Shown here in pieces: positions 1 to 7,600 of a stretch of DNA of 46,152 nt; positions within the stretch are counted from its first letter, which is position 1; every line of letters starts with the position of its first letter. The notes under the pieces were generated by a model. It saw only the letters and a program-made list of their open reading frames with translations. It searched no databases and was not told where the DNA came from. The translations under genes and the position numbers were made by a program. Source of the DNA: Bradyrhizobium sp. JYMT SZCCT0428 (GTDB lineage Bacteria; Pseudomonadota; Alphaproteobacteria; Rhizobiales; Xanthobacteraceae); NCBI RefSeq assembly GCF_018131075.1, contig NZ_JAFCLS010000057.1, positions 1-46,152 of the forward strand, read 5' to 3'.

Positions 1-447
1 GACGGAAAGATTCTGGCCGTCAACTCGATGGCTCGCATTGAGCACGTGGAGATCGATTCCAAAGATCTCAATCACGGTTTCGAGAAATTCGCGCAGCATC
101 TCAAGCGGAACGGCCTTTCCTGGCCGCAGCTCCTGGCGGCGAGCTTCACGGTTGGAAAAACCAGCATGACCATGGCCTGTGATTCAGAGTGGCTCGACGC
201 CCTGTTGCGCACGCTGGAGGAAAATAAGGATCTGCGCCAGCAGCGCGAAGCCTCAAGCTCGGTGAGTCTAACGTGCTTCGGCGGCGTTTCGTCGGAATTG
301 CCCTTCAGGGCGTTGCAGGTTCTCGGACTTCACGGGATTGTCCCCGACAAGTACGTGTTGTCGCCGCATTCTGTCAGTCTGTTTGTGCCTGTGGAGAACC
401 GGGAGGCCGCGGTTAGGGTGTTACATTCGCTTGTCCAGCAAGCATAG
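1..447 (+). CDS. Aspartate kinase-like C-terminal tandem ACT region (5' partial)
   Basis: The reading frame is open from the first base, so the gene probably starts upstream; the first ATG is at 28. The visible 148 residues resemble the regulatory tail of aspartokinases, where two ACT domains follow the kinase domain. The first part (VNSMARIEHVEIDSK) matches the start of an ACT strand, and the second (VSLTCFGGVSSELPFRALQ, then HSVSLFVPVENREAAVRVLH) matches the last ACT domain, including the usual final 'A..VLH' helix. Aspartokinase commits aspartate to Lys/Thr/Met synthesis, and the ACT domains bind the feedback inhibitor. The assignment rests on this pattern only; a stand-alone ACT-domain regulator is the alternative. 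Confidence 0.5.
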   Translation, partial: DGKILAVNSMARIEHVEIDSKDLNHGFEKFAQHLKRNGLSWPQLLAASFTVGKTSMTMACDSEWLDALLRTLEENKDLRQQREASSSVSLTCFGGVSSELPFRALQVLGLHGIVPDKYVLSPHSVSLFVPVENREAAVRVLHSLVQQA

Positions 448-789
448 GTTCGCGAGGCGGTTCGGATCGCTTCCGCTGGGTTCGTTCCAGCCAATCGAAG
501 CAGCCAGATCGAAATGGTTGCGCAGCCAGTGCTTCGGCCTTAGCCCGGCCGGCCCTTGCCCTCGCGGTCGGGGATGAGTGTAGCTGACCAATTCAGCGGT
601 TTAGTGAACCGCTTCATGCAGTCGAACCTTCAGCATTGTTTTCCGCGCGGAGCCGAGGCCAACCTCATCGCAAATCGCACGGCAATGGACCTAAGCCGCT
701 AAAGAAACGGCCCAACCTCCGCTGCAGTAAGTTCAAAGAGCACTCAACTTTGCGCAGCCCAAGGGATACGACGTTACCTATTTCCCAGC
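448..789. other. Intergenic stretch without a supported gene
   Basis: About 340 bases between the ACT-domain gene and the EcfG-type promoter of the next gene. Open frames here have no start with a ribosome binding site and no recognisable family. I see nothing else in it. Confidence 0.5.
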
Positions 790-815
790 GGAACATGTGC
801 CAAGTGTCATGCGTT
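790..815 (+). promoter_or_regulatory. Putative EcfG (general stress sigma) promoter, exact match
   Basis: GGAAC at 790-794, 17 bases, then CGTT at 812-815. This matches the -35/-10 pair of the alphaproteobacterial extracytoplasmic sigma factor EcfG. It ends 25 bases before the ATG at 841. Confidence 0.65.
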
Positions 816-840
816 CATATGCATCATCGGAGACACGATC

Positions 841-1296
841 ATGGCATCGAGCGCTCGCATTTTCTTCGCCGGGGTGGGAACGACCTTCGCAATCCTCGGT
901 GTTGGCTTTGGCGGCGGGCTTCTCATGGCCAACTCGGCGCTCAAGGAACCCACGGGCTATCAGGCTCGCGCAACCGCGCAACCGCCAACACCTGTCAGAG
1001 TCATCTTGCCTACGACTGCAGAGGCAGCCCAACCAACGCAGCCGCCCCAACAGGTAGCTGCATCTGATGGGGTACCGGAGCCGGCGAGGGAAGTGCAGCC
1101 GGAAAAGCGGCTTGACCAGATAGATAATAGGAAGACTGAAGCGGAGTTGCGTGAGCGTCGCAAACGTTACGCGGAACGTAAGGCCAAGCGAGAGGCAGCC
1201 CGCGCTAGGCAACTGGTAGCACGAGCCCGTTCAGATGCACCGATTATGGCATTTGGCGGAGAGAATACTCCGCGTTTGGCACTATTCGGCAATTAG
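841..1296 (+). CDS. Small membrane-anchored protein with basic C-terminal helix
   Basis: A 151-residue protein of unknown function. Residues 5-30 form one hydrophobic, Gly-rich segment (FFAGVGTTFAILGVGFGGG), probably a single transmembrane anchor or uncleaved signal. A Pro/Ala/Gln-rich linker follows to about residue 85. Then comes a strongly charged Arg/Lys/Glu helix (about 95-130, RKRYAERKAKREAARARQ), and a short tail. GGAG at 829-832 precedes the ATG by 8 bases. The exact EcfG-type promoter 26 bases upstream suggests stress-induced expression. I know similar rhizobial hypothetical proteins by their layout, but no function. Confidence 0.72.
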   Translation: MASSARIFFAGVGTTFAILGVGFGGGLLMANSALKEPTGYQARATAQPPTPVRVILPTTAEAAQPTQPPQQVAASDGVPEPAREVQPEKRLDQIDNRKTEAELRERRKRYAERKAKREAARARQLVARARSDAPIMAFGGENTPRLALFGN

Positions 1297-1447
1297 ATAC
1301 GGCCGTTTGGTTCTAGCGCCTCGGCCGGTCCGAAAGAGTTGCCCAGGTGCGATTTCCACCTTCTAGCTCTGCGCGCGGTCCTTATCGGTTGGCTGTTCCG
1401 GCGTGATACTGTGGGCTATCTTTCATGATTGCACAGCGCCATAGACA

Positions 1448-1471
1448 AAGGCTCCGGCGAACCGGAGCCTT
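1448..1471 (-). terminator. Rho-independent terminator of the PRC-barrel gene
   Basis: Perfect 10-bp inverted repeat (AAGGCTCCGG / CCGGAGCCTT) with a 4-base loop. Read on the minus strand it is followed by a T-rich run and lies about 30 bases past the PRC-barrel stop codon. Confidence 0.7.
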
Positions 1472-1499
1472 GGGAAACAGGCCGTAAGGCATGTTGTTA

Positions 1500-1856
1500 T
1501 CAAACGTATGGCACGCCGTAGTACTCGTTTACGGACCGAGTTCGGTTGGCGTCGGCCCAGTTCCAGTTATCATCGTTGCTATATTTCGGGGCGCCTTCGA
1601 TTTTCGCCCGAGCAACGCTTGTCACGTACCCTTCCAAAGTGGTGTCGTACTTCAGCGATTGCCAAGGGAGGGGGTAGTGGTCGTCACCGATGCCAAGGAA
1701 ACCGCCGAAGCTCAGTACTGCATAGGATACTTTGCCACTTACCTTGTCGATCATCACACGCTCGATAGAACCGATCTCCTGACGGTCGGCGCTGTACACG
1801 GGGGTCCCTTCAACTTTGTCGCTGCCAATAAGACTACCCATTTCTCGCTCTTCCAT
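1500..1856 (-). CDS. PRC-barrel domain protein
   Basis: A protein of about 118 residues, essentially one PRC-barrel (photosynthetic reaction centre H-subunit/RimM-like fold). The typical entry GSLIGSDKVEGTPVYSADRQ is followed by the strand pair around EIGSIERVMIDKVSGKVSYA, then GGFLGIGDDHYPLPW. Such stand-alone cytoplasmic PRC proteins are common stress-regulated proteins in Rhizobiales; the molecular role is unknown. I chose the ATG at 1856 because GGAG lies 6 bases before it. An in-frame ATG at 1868 has no good ribosome binding site, and a longer frame to 2063 lacks family similarity. A near-EcfG promoter ends about 28 bases upstream, and a perfect terminator follows the stop. Confidence 0.85.
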   Translation of the reverse strand: MEEREMGSLIGSDKVEGTPVYSADRQEIGSIERVMIDKVSGKVSYAVLSFGGFLGIGDDHYPLPWQSLKYDTTLEGYVTSVARAKIEGAPKYSNDDNWNWADANRTRSVNEYYGVPYV

Positions 1857-1883
1857 TTTGGTCTCCATAGTCAGATACGGGCA

Positions 1884-1908
1884 AACTGGTCTTTCAGCAG
1901 TTCGTTCC
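1884..1908 (-). promoter_or_regulatory. Putative EcfG-type promoter (one mismatch)
   Basis: On the minus strand GGAAC, 16 bases, AGTT. Only the first -10 base differs from GGAAC-N16-CGTT. It lies 28 bases before the chosen PRC-barrel start. Confidence 0.45.
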
Positions 1909-2383
1909 TGCGGCTGTCGATTTGCCGCAGGAGAAAAAAGCGACTGCCAACAATCCCGCCCCGCTAACCGAAGGCCGCCATGCTCGCCTGGCTGTTGCGG
2001 TTGGTTCGGCGAGGGCAGGTGGATGGCTAAATCGAAAGACGCGCAATAATGAGCGCGTATCAACTCCTACGGCGACAAAATTTGCCGGCGCGTTCACGTC
2101 ACGATTGTGTTTACGCCACCCGCCTTTGCGGGTTGCCGCAGTACAAGGAAGATCGCGGCCCTCTCAAGCGCGCATCACTATCACGTCAAGCGGACTGCAA
2201 GCGGTGACACGCCTGCAGCTTTCGGTACTGACGTAGCGCGGCTCCCACGCCAGAGTACGAAAGTGAACACAAGGCAGCGTCCGCACTTTTTTGGCTGATT
2301 TTTGCGCAAGCTCGGACCGGAACCAACCCACGTACGCAGAATTATTTGAGGCTATCAGAAATATTACATTTCAGGAGACACCG

Positions 2384-3210
2384 TTGATCATCCGTGCAGG
2401 GTACGACATCGCATTTGATTGTTATCAAGAGGTGCCAATGGTGGTGCTTCTGTCTGTGCATCCATCACGCCAGGGTGACCTCCGCAGCGAGCACAAGATT
2501 GAAATGTCGCCACGAGTTGTCACGCGCGACGGCCTCGATCCCTTTGGCAACACATGGACCAGATTTGTTGCGCCCGCCGGCCGGATCGAAATCCGGAACG
2601 ACTTCCTGATTGAGGACAGTGGCCAGCCGGACGAATCAGCTTCGGCAGCCCAGCAATGGGACGTCAATGACCTGCCCGACGAGGTCCTGCCATTCCTCTA
2701 TGGAAGCCGCTATTGCGACACCCAACGCCTAACTAATGTAGCTTGGTCGCTGTTTGGGCCGATTGCGGGCGGTTGGCAACGCGTGCAGGCGATCTGCGAC
2801 TACGTCCATCAACGCGTTCAGTTTGGCTACCACCACGCGCGCTCCGACCGCACAGCGTCAGAGGGTCACGAAGAGCGGGTTGGGGTCTGCCGTGACTTCG
2901 CGCATCTGGCTGTCGCGCTCTGTCGATGCATGAACATTCCGGCGCGTTACTGCACGGGCTATTTGGGATCGGCGTGCCCAAAGATCCCGCGCCGATGGAT
3001 TTCAGCGCCTGGTTCGAGGTGTTTCTCGACGGGAGATGGTTCACCTTCGATGCCCGGCACAACGTCCCCCGTATCGGGCGGATCGTCATAGCACGCGGAC
3101 GCGACGCCGCGGACGTTGCGATCTCGACCCAGTTTGGCAGTGCAGCGCTTGCCCGGTTTAATGTTGTGACCGAGGAGGTAAGGGCAGGGGGCCTCAGCCA
3201 AGCCGCTTGA
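2384..3210 (+). pseudogene. Transglutaminase-like cysteine peptidase family protein, frameshifted
   Basis: Two frames together make one transglutaminase-like protein. The start is a TTG at 2384 with AGGAG 6 bases before it (protein begins MIIRAGYDIAFDC). The first frame carries the Cys motif ERVGVCRDFAHLAVALC and runs to about 2970. The family's next segment (SAWFEVFLDGRWFTFDARHN) is in another frame, ending at 3210. The junction reads CTGYLG then IGVPKDP, where relatives have GYLGDIGVP. This fits a 4-base deletion (or a loss of 1) near 2965-2970. The usual active-site His before AW.E reads Ser here, which may be normal for this subfamily. The protein is probably inactive unless this is a sequencing error. 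Confidence 0.75.
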
Positions 3211-3401
3211 ACTACGCCTCCCGAAAAGACGAACACTGTCAATTAGTGCGAACTGCCGGAACCATTTCCGTTCTAGTCGTTCGGCTTTGCGCCCACGGCT
3301 AAAGCTCTCAGTGACAATCATGGTCCGTAAACCGGCAACCCGCTCTTGCCACAATCACCAACGAAGCCGCCACTATGGGCGTAGCGACGTCGTTCAATCC
3401 C

Positions 3402-3836
3402 CTACACCCGAACTTCGCCTTCGTCTTTGCCGTCCCAGTAGGTGATCCGATTAGCCTTTATCTTGATGAGCACAATGTTAGGCGTGTCGACGCCCTTGTC
3501 GAACCAGCGATCGAGGTCGCTTGTCCAGTGCGCTTTGAATACAGCCTTGTCGCGGATGAGCTCCGCCGTGCCTTCGACTGCCACATAAATCGCATCGGAA
3601 AAGATCCCGCCTTCACCAGTAAATCCGAGCGCAACTTTGGGGTTGGCTTCTATGTCGGTGACGGTTCGCGCTTGCTCGTAGGTGAAATAGTACGACGTGC
3701 CGTCATATTCTACGTCGCCGTTGTTGCTCATCGGCCGGTTGGCAATCTGACCGCCCTCGGTATGTGTAGATAGGATCGCAATGTCGATCCCAGCCATTCG
3801 CTTTGAGATCTCTCCGATTGTCTTGTGCATTGGCAT
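3402..3836 (-). CDS. Pyridoxamine 5'-phosphate oxidase-fold general stress protein
   Basis: About 144 residues with the split-barrel flavin-binding fold of the general stress protein 26 group. Signature parts are IAILSTHTEGGQIANRPMS, then YYFTYEQARTVTDIEANPKVALGFT, and AIYVAVEGTAELIRDK. The C-terminus has WFDKGVDTPNIVLIKI and ITYWDGKDEGE, as in this group. These proteins bind FMN or a related cofactor; the substrate is unknown. The ATG at 3836 is chosen because GGAGAG lies just upstream; a longer start at 3878 has none. A near-EcfG promoter sits 25 bases upstream. It is transcribed towards the frameshifted transglutaminase gene. Confidence 0.85.
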   Translation of the reverse strand: MPMHKTIGEISKRMAGIDIAILSTHTEGGQIANRPMSNNGDVEYDGTSYYFTYEQARTVTDIEANPKVALGFTGEGGIFSDAIYVAVEGTAELIRDKAVFKAHWTSDLDRWFDKGVDTPNIVLIKIKANRITYWDGKDEGEVRV

Positions 3837-3860
3837 TGGCTCTCCGTTATGACGATTGCA

Positions 3861-3885
3861 AACAGACGAGGACAGCAAGCGTTCC
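3861..3885 (-). promoter_or_regulatory. Putative EcfG-type promoter (one mismatch)
   Basis: On the minus strand GGAAC, 16 bases, TGTT; one -10 mismatch. It ends 25 bases before the PNPOx-fold start at 3836. Confidence 0.4.
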
Positions 3886-3894
3886 GATTTTTTG

Positions 3895-4449
3895 TCAGCG
3901 CCGTTCGAATCCAGTCACGAACCGGAGCAGGCGTTCTACCGCGGCTCCAACAGCGAGGCCGGCGACGACATCGCTCGTCCAATGAGCGAGGAGGACGATC
4001 CGCGTCAGGGCTAGACCACCGCCGACGGCCCAGACGGCGTTCCGCTGGGCTGGCGGCCGCCCGGTCGCCGCCGATGCCAGCGCACCGATATGGACGGCGT
4101 GCCCTGACGGAAATGCATCGAGACGTTTTCCAGATAGGGGGATTCCATGCAGGTGACCGAGTACGGTCAGGCGGTCTGGACGCTTCTGATCGAACACTCT
4201 TTTGAGCGCGTGGGGAAGGATGGAAGCGACGATGGTAGTTACCAGTACATGATCGCTTGCACGTCGCACCGATACGTCCCGGGTCTGCGCGTAAAGCCAC
4301 CAGCCCATAGCGACCACGCAAAGCACGTGTTCGTCGGCACCCCACGTCAGAGCCTGCGCGATATGTTCGGCCGGTCGGCTCGCGAGCGCGGCGATATCAT
4401 CCGCTGTCACGATATCAGCTTCAGTCGGCTTCACTCGGAAAAGGGCCAT
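3895..4449 (-). CDS. PAP2-family membrane phosphatase
   Basis: A 184-residue integral membrane protein of the phosphatidic acid phosphatase type 2 superfamily. All three catalytic motifs are visible: KRVFDQKRPDR (KxxxxxxRP), FPSGHAVHIG (PSGH), and RIVLLAHWTSDVVAG (RxxxxxHxxxD). Hydrophobic helices around them place the active site at the membrane face. Such enzymes dephosphorylate lipid phosphates or undecaprenyl pyrophosphate; the substrate cannot be told from sequence. The neighbouring PNPOx-fold gene lies about 60 bases downstream on the same strand but has its own putative promoter. Confidence 0.85.
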   Translation of the reverse strand: MALFRVKPTEADIVTADDIAALASRPAEHIAQALTWGADEHVLCVVAMGWWLYAQTRDVSVRRASDHVLVTTIVASILPHALKRVFDQKRPDRLTVLGHLHGIPLSGKRLDAFPSGHAVHIGALASAATGRPPAQRNAVWAVGGGLALTRIVLLAHWTSDVVAGLAVGAAVERLLRFVTGFERR

Positions 4450-4484
4450 GCTTGCTTACTTCTACAAAATTGACTGCGGCTAAG

Positions 4485-4709
4485 TTAGAGGTCGAAAGTG
4501 CGATCCCATAACGCTGCCAAAGCAATTGCGCGTTTGCGGAGTTTCTTGCTTTTGTGTCGGACCTCTTTGAGGTCCGCAACGAACGTGTCGTTATTCGTTA
4601 CGCTGTCCGTCGCGGAAAATTCCTTTAACGACTGATGCACATCTTCCAGAGCGCGTAGCGCACGCTCAAGAGGAAGTTTGTCCTCCCGCTTCGATTTCGT
4701 GGGCGTCAC
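4485..4709 (-). CDS. Small charged hypothetical protein
   Basis: A 74-residue, Lys/Glu-rich, probably helical protein with no recognised domain (LERALRALEDVHQSLKEF, later DLKEVRHKSKKLRKRAIA). It starts 11 bases after the DUF4142 gene ends on the same strand, so the two are probably co-transcribed. No signal peptide or membrane segment is seen. The function is unknown. Confidence 0.6.
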   Translation of the reverse strand: MTPTKSKREDKLPLERALRALEDVHQSLKEFSATDSVTNNDTFVADLKEVRHKSKKLRKRAIALAALWDRTFDL

Positions 4710-4720
4710 AACCTTGACCG

Positions 4721-5254
4721 TTACTTCTTCTTACCGAGGTTCTGCGCCATCTCGAGGTGGTGCTTGAGGGCTGGAAGCGTTTTACTGGCCCAATCTTTCA
4801 GCTTGGCATCCTCACCGCCCTTGGCATAACGCTCGAACAGCGACACCGCATCCTTATGAGCGCTGACCTGCATGGAATCGAATTCGGAGGAGAAGTCGTC
4901 GGGTTTTGCAGTTTTCAATTTGTCGATCTTACTCTGAGATGAATTATCCAGAGCCGACGGGATGGCCACCTTGGCTTCAGTCGGCACCATCGACTTCAGT
5001 TCTGCCGACGTCTTGGTGTGATCCGCGATCATCTGGGTGGAAAAGGCCTTCTCCTCGGCGTTTCCACGCTCCTGGCCGATCTTGGCGGCCGCGATCTCCG
5101 TCATGTCGCTCATCGCAACCTCTTTAACGAAATCGGCCGTGGTTGGGCTGATGCCCAGTGTCGAATTCACGCCAGTTTTTTCTCCGACTGATTGGGCGAA
5201 CGCCGTGGTCGATATCAGGAACGCCGCCGCAGCGAAGGTCAGTAGCTTGCTCAT
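4721..5254 (-). CDS. DUF4142 exported protein
   Basis: A 177-residue protein with a clear Sec signal peptide (KLLTFAAAAFLISTTAFAQ, cleavage likely after AFA), so it is periplasmic. The mature part is the helical, ferritin-like DUF4142 domain: ADFVKEVAMSDMTEIAAAKIGQ, then AFSTQMIADHTKTSAELK, and a final ALKHHLEMAQNLG. Proteins of this family are widespread in rhizobia and often stress-linked; the biochemical role is not established. A near-EcfG promoter lies 58 bases upstream. The small gene at 4485-4709 follows at 11 bases. Confidence 0.88.
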   Translation of the reverse strand: MSKLLTFAAAAFLISTTAFAQSVGEKTGVNSTLGISPTTADFVKEVAMSDMTEIAAAKIGQERGNAEEKAFSTQMIADHTKTSAELKSMVPTEAKVAIPSALDNSSQSKIDKLKTAKPDDFSSEFDSMQVSAHKDAVSLFERYAKGGEDAKLKDWASKTLPALKHHLEMAQNLGKKK

Positions 5255-5311
5255 TTTACGCTTCCTTCTATTCGTGCCCGCGCCAATTCCGTCCCGCGGC
5301 TGTCACACTTC

Positions 5312-5336
5312 AACCCAACCGGTGCACCGTAGTTCC
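5312..5336 (-). promoter_or_regulatory. Putative EcfG-type promoter (one mismatch)
   Basis: On the minus strand GGAAC, 16 bases, GGTT; one -10 mismatch. It lies 58 bases before the DUF4142 start. Confidence 0.35.
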
Positions 5337-5642
5337 TGTGCGACCGGCACCACACTCTCGATGAGTTTTACCGGAGCCACTGGGCGGTAGTTCGGCCGCT
5401 ACAGGCTCAGCCGATCATCGATAGGCCGCCGAATTCGCCGCCATATCGGATATCCAGATGGTGAGGCGATCGCCTCGCACAACGGCCAGCGTGCCTCCAA
5501 TCTGCCGAACGTTCCAGCCGGGGAACCGGTGACCGACGCGATTCTGAGCCGTCTGCTACCTGGTCAATAGGAGCTGCTGCCGCTGAACGACTGGCGGCGG
5601 CTCCGGCGACGTCTGAGGGCGATTTCCCGACCAGTCACCCAG
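5337..5642. other. Intergenic stretch without a supported gene
   Basis: About 300 bases between the DUF4142 promoter and the end of the DUF763 gene. Frames here are short, lack ribosome binding sites and match no family I recognise. Confidence 0.5.
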
Positions 5643-6887
5643 CTAAGAACCAGCAGACCTTTTCGCAGCCAAATCTTTCTCCCAACCGCATATCGATCTG
5701 CCGTCCAACGCGGGCGAGGCCGCGCGTTCAACGGCAATAAAGGACTCCAGCGCCGGACCCCGGGCAACGACCTCAAGGCGGCGGGCTTGGCTGTCGAGGC
5801 GTTGCAGGGCCTGCATCTCCTCGTCCCGTCCGAGCTTTGCTTGCAGCACCGCGGACTTCATCACTCGGATGGTCTCGTCGTAGACTTTCAGCGGAACCGG
5901 GTAGGGGTGCCGATCCTTTCCGCCATGGGCCAGTGAGAAGCGGGCGGGATCCCGGAAGCGGTAGGGAGCTCCGTGCACGACCTCGGCCACCATGGCGAGC
6001 GACCGGACCGTGCGCGCTCCGACGCCCGGCGTGAGCAGGAGTTCTGGGAAGTCCACGGGGCCGCGTTCGGCCGCTGCTGCCAACGTGCCGTGAAGGTGCC
6101 GCGTGAAGACGTCGCTAGATCGGACATCGTGATGCGCCGGCATAACGAGATGTGGAAGCAAGGCTTGCGCCGGCGCCTCGTCACCAAGCGCGGAAAGCTC
6201 GGAAACGATACGGTCGGGGCCCAAGCAGGTCAACAACTCCAACTGGGCGCTGCGAGAGGCCCCGGCGCGCCTGTCCGTGAGGTTCACAATCTCGCCCTGC
6301 ACAGGTCCCGCGATTGCACTATGCGGTTCGTCGACGAAGCTCTTCAGGTCCTCTGAATGCCAATGGTACCGCCGCGCCTGCTTGTTGTCGCCGTTCATGC
6401 CCTGCTGCACGACCGTCCATTTGCCGTCGTCAGTCACGATGAACCCGTGCAGGTATAGATCGAAGCCGTCCTGGACGGCAGCGCTGTCGACTTTGGCGAC
6501 CAAGCGGCTTGCGCGGGTGAGCTTAGCACCGTCGAAACCGACGCGCTCGCCCAGCAACCGCAATTCGTCTGGCGTCTTCCGCGAATGCTGTCCTCGTCCG
6601 CCGCAGACGTGGATGCCAAGCTCGCCTGAAAGCGGTCCCAGCCCGCGCTTGAGTGCGCCGATGACGCTGGTGGTGATGCCGGACGAGTGCCAGTCCATGC
6701 CCATGACCGCACCGAACGATTGGAACCAGAATGGATGAGCTAGTCTTTGAAGGAATTCATCCCGGCCGTAATGGTGGACGATCGCCTGAGCAATGACGAC
6801 GCCGAGCGAAGACATGCGTGTCGCCAGCCAGGGCGGTACCCGCCCGCCATGCAGGGGAAGAATCGCGGTGCCGGAACGTCTTGCCAT
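5643..6887 (-). CDS. DUF763 domain-containing protein
   Basis: A 414-residue protein matching DUF763 over its full length. Recognisable parts are the start MARRSGTAILPLHGGRVPPW, then GIHVCGGRGQHSRKTPDEL, AKVDSAAVQDGFDLYLHGF, KWTVVQQGMN, YHWHSEDLKSFVDEPH, and the helix-hairpin-helix-like ELLLTPGVGARTVRSLAMV near residue 290. DUF763 proteins are found in archaea and bacteria. A nucleic-acid-related role has been suggested by the HhH-like segment, but none is proven. The start at 6887 matches the family's usual N-terminus better than the ATG at 6899. It follows the broken AlkB-type gene by 67 bases on the same strand. Confidence 0.85.
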   Translation of the reverse strand: MARRSGTAILPLHGGRVPPWLATRMSSLGVVIAQAIVHHYGRDEFLQRLAHPFWFQSFGAVMGMDWHSSGITTSVIGALKRGLGPLSGELGIHVCGGRGQHSRKTPDELRLLGERVGFDGAKLTRASRLVAKVDSAAVQDGFDLYLHGFIVTDDGKWTVVQQGMNGDNKQARRYHWHSEDLKSFVDEPHSAIAGPVQGEIVNLTDRRAGASRSAQLELLTCLGPDRIVSELSALGDEAPAQALLPHLVMPAHHDVRSSDVFTRHLHGTLAAAAERGPVDFPELLLTPGVGARTVRSLAMVAEVVHGAPYRFRDPARFSLAHGGKDRHPYPVPLKVYDETIRVMKSAVLQAKLGRDEEMQALQRLDSQARRLEVVARGPALESFIAVERAASPALDGRSICGWEKDLAAKRSAGS

Positions 6888-6954
6888 TTCGAATCGCACA
6901 ATCCGTGTTCGGCCGAACCGTATCAGGCCGGCATACGTGGGTCAGGCCCTTTGA

Positions 6955-7513
6955 TCATCGTGCGAACGTAATTGAATATCTCGGCGCCTCAACGGCGGGA
7001 ATGCTGTGTTCCCATATTCGTCGCGACGCGCCGGTCATCATGTAGAGCGACCGGGGCTCGGCATCGATCGTGAAGCGATCCCAGTTCTCGCCGGCCGCCC
7101 GTTTGCGGAACCGCAACTTGGAGGCAGATCCCAGCGATAAGCCGAATATTTCGTCGAGATGCGGCTTGTCGCGGTGCCAGCCGATGCCGACCCCCACGCC
7201 GTATTCGGTACAGAGGATCCGCTGGATACGGACTGCAGGGCCTCCAAATGTCTCGACGTTTGCAACGATATCCGCCAGCCAGCCAGGGATCGGTTCGGCG
7301 CGCCTCAAGGCGCAGGTCATAGTCGTAGCGGAATCCGAACGAGGCAACCCGCCGCTTGCCTTCAAATTCGCCGCAATGAAAAGGCTGGAGCGGTCGGGTC
7401 TGACTTCCTAAGATAAGTTCCTGTTCGATCGCCGGCGTTACGAACTCGGCAGCGTAGCGCAGGCCTTCTGGCTCCGGACGCACTTTATCAAACAGGGTCA
7501 ATTGCTCGGACAC
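6955..7513 (-). pseudogene. AlkB-type 2-oxoglutarate/Fe(II) dioxygenase, frameshifted
   Basis: Two frames combine into one AlkB-like dioxygenase, a family that reverses alkylation damage in nucleic acids. The likely start is a GTG at 7513 with GGAGG 4 bases upstream (MSEQLTLFDKVRPEPEGLRY). The first frame runs to RVASFGFRYDYD near 7325. The rest (LRRAEPIPGWLADIV, then GIGWHRDKPHLDEIFGLSLG and WEHSIPAVEAPRYSITFAR) is one frame over and ends at 6955. The iron ligands HxD and the distal His, plus the 2-oxoglutarate Arg, are present in the second frame. The change fits loss of one 'ac' from an 'acac' repeat near 7320-7325. Without correction the protein loses its catalytic half. Confidence 0.78.
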
Positions 7514-7600
7514 GAAGCCTCCATAGGCGGTGCCAAGTATGTAGGTTTCCAAGGCGCGGTTGAAAGGACCGCCTACGGGCAGGGTGGGGCTGCATTGGCG

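Noticed and set aside
778..1212. A minus-strand frame opposite the membrane protein at 841
   Set aside because: No ribosome site or family match; the plus-strand gene has a promoter, a ribosome site and a membrane helix.
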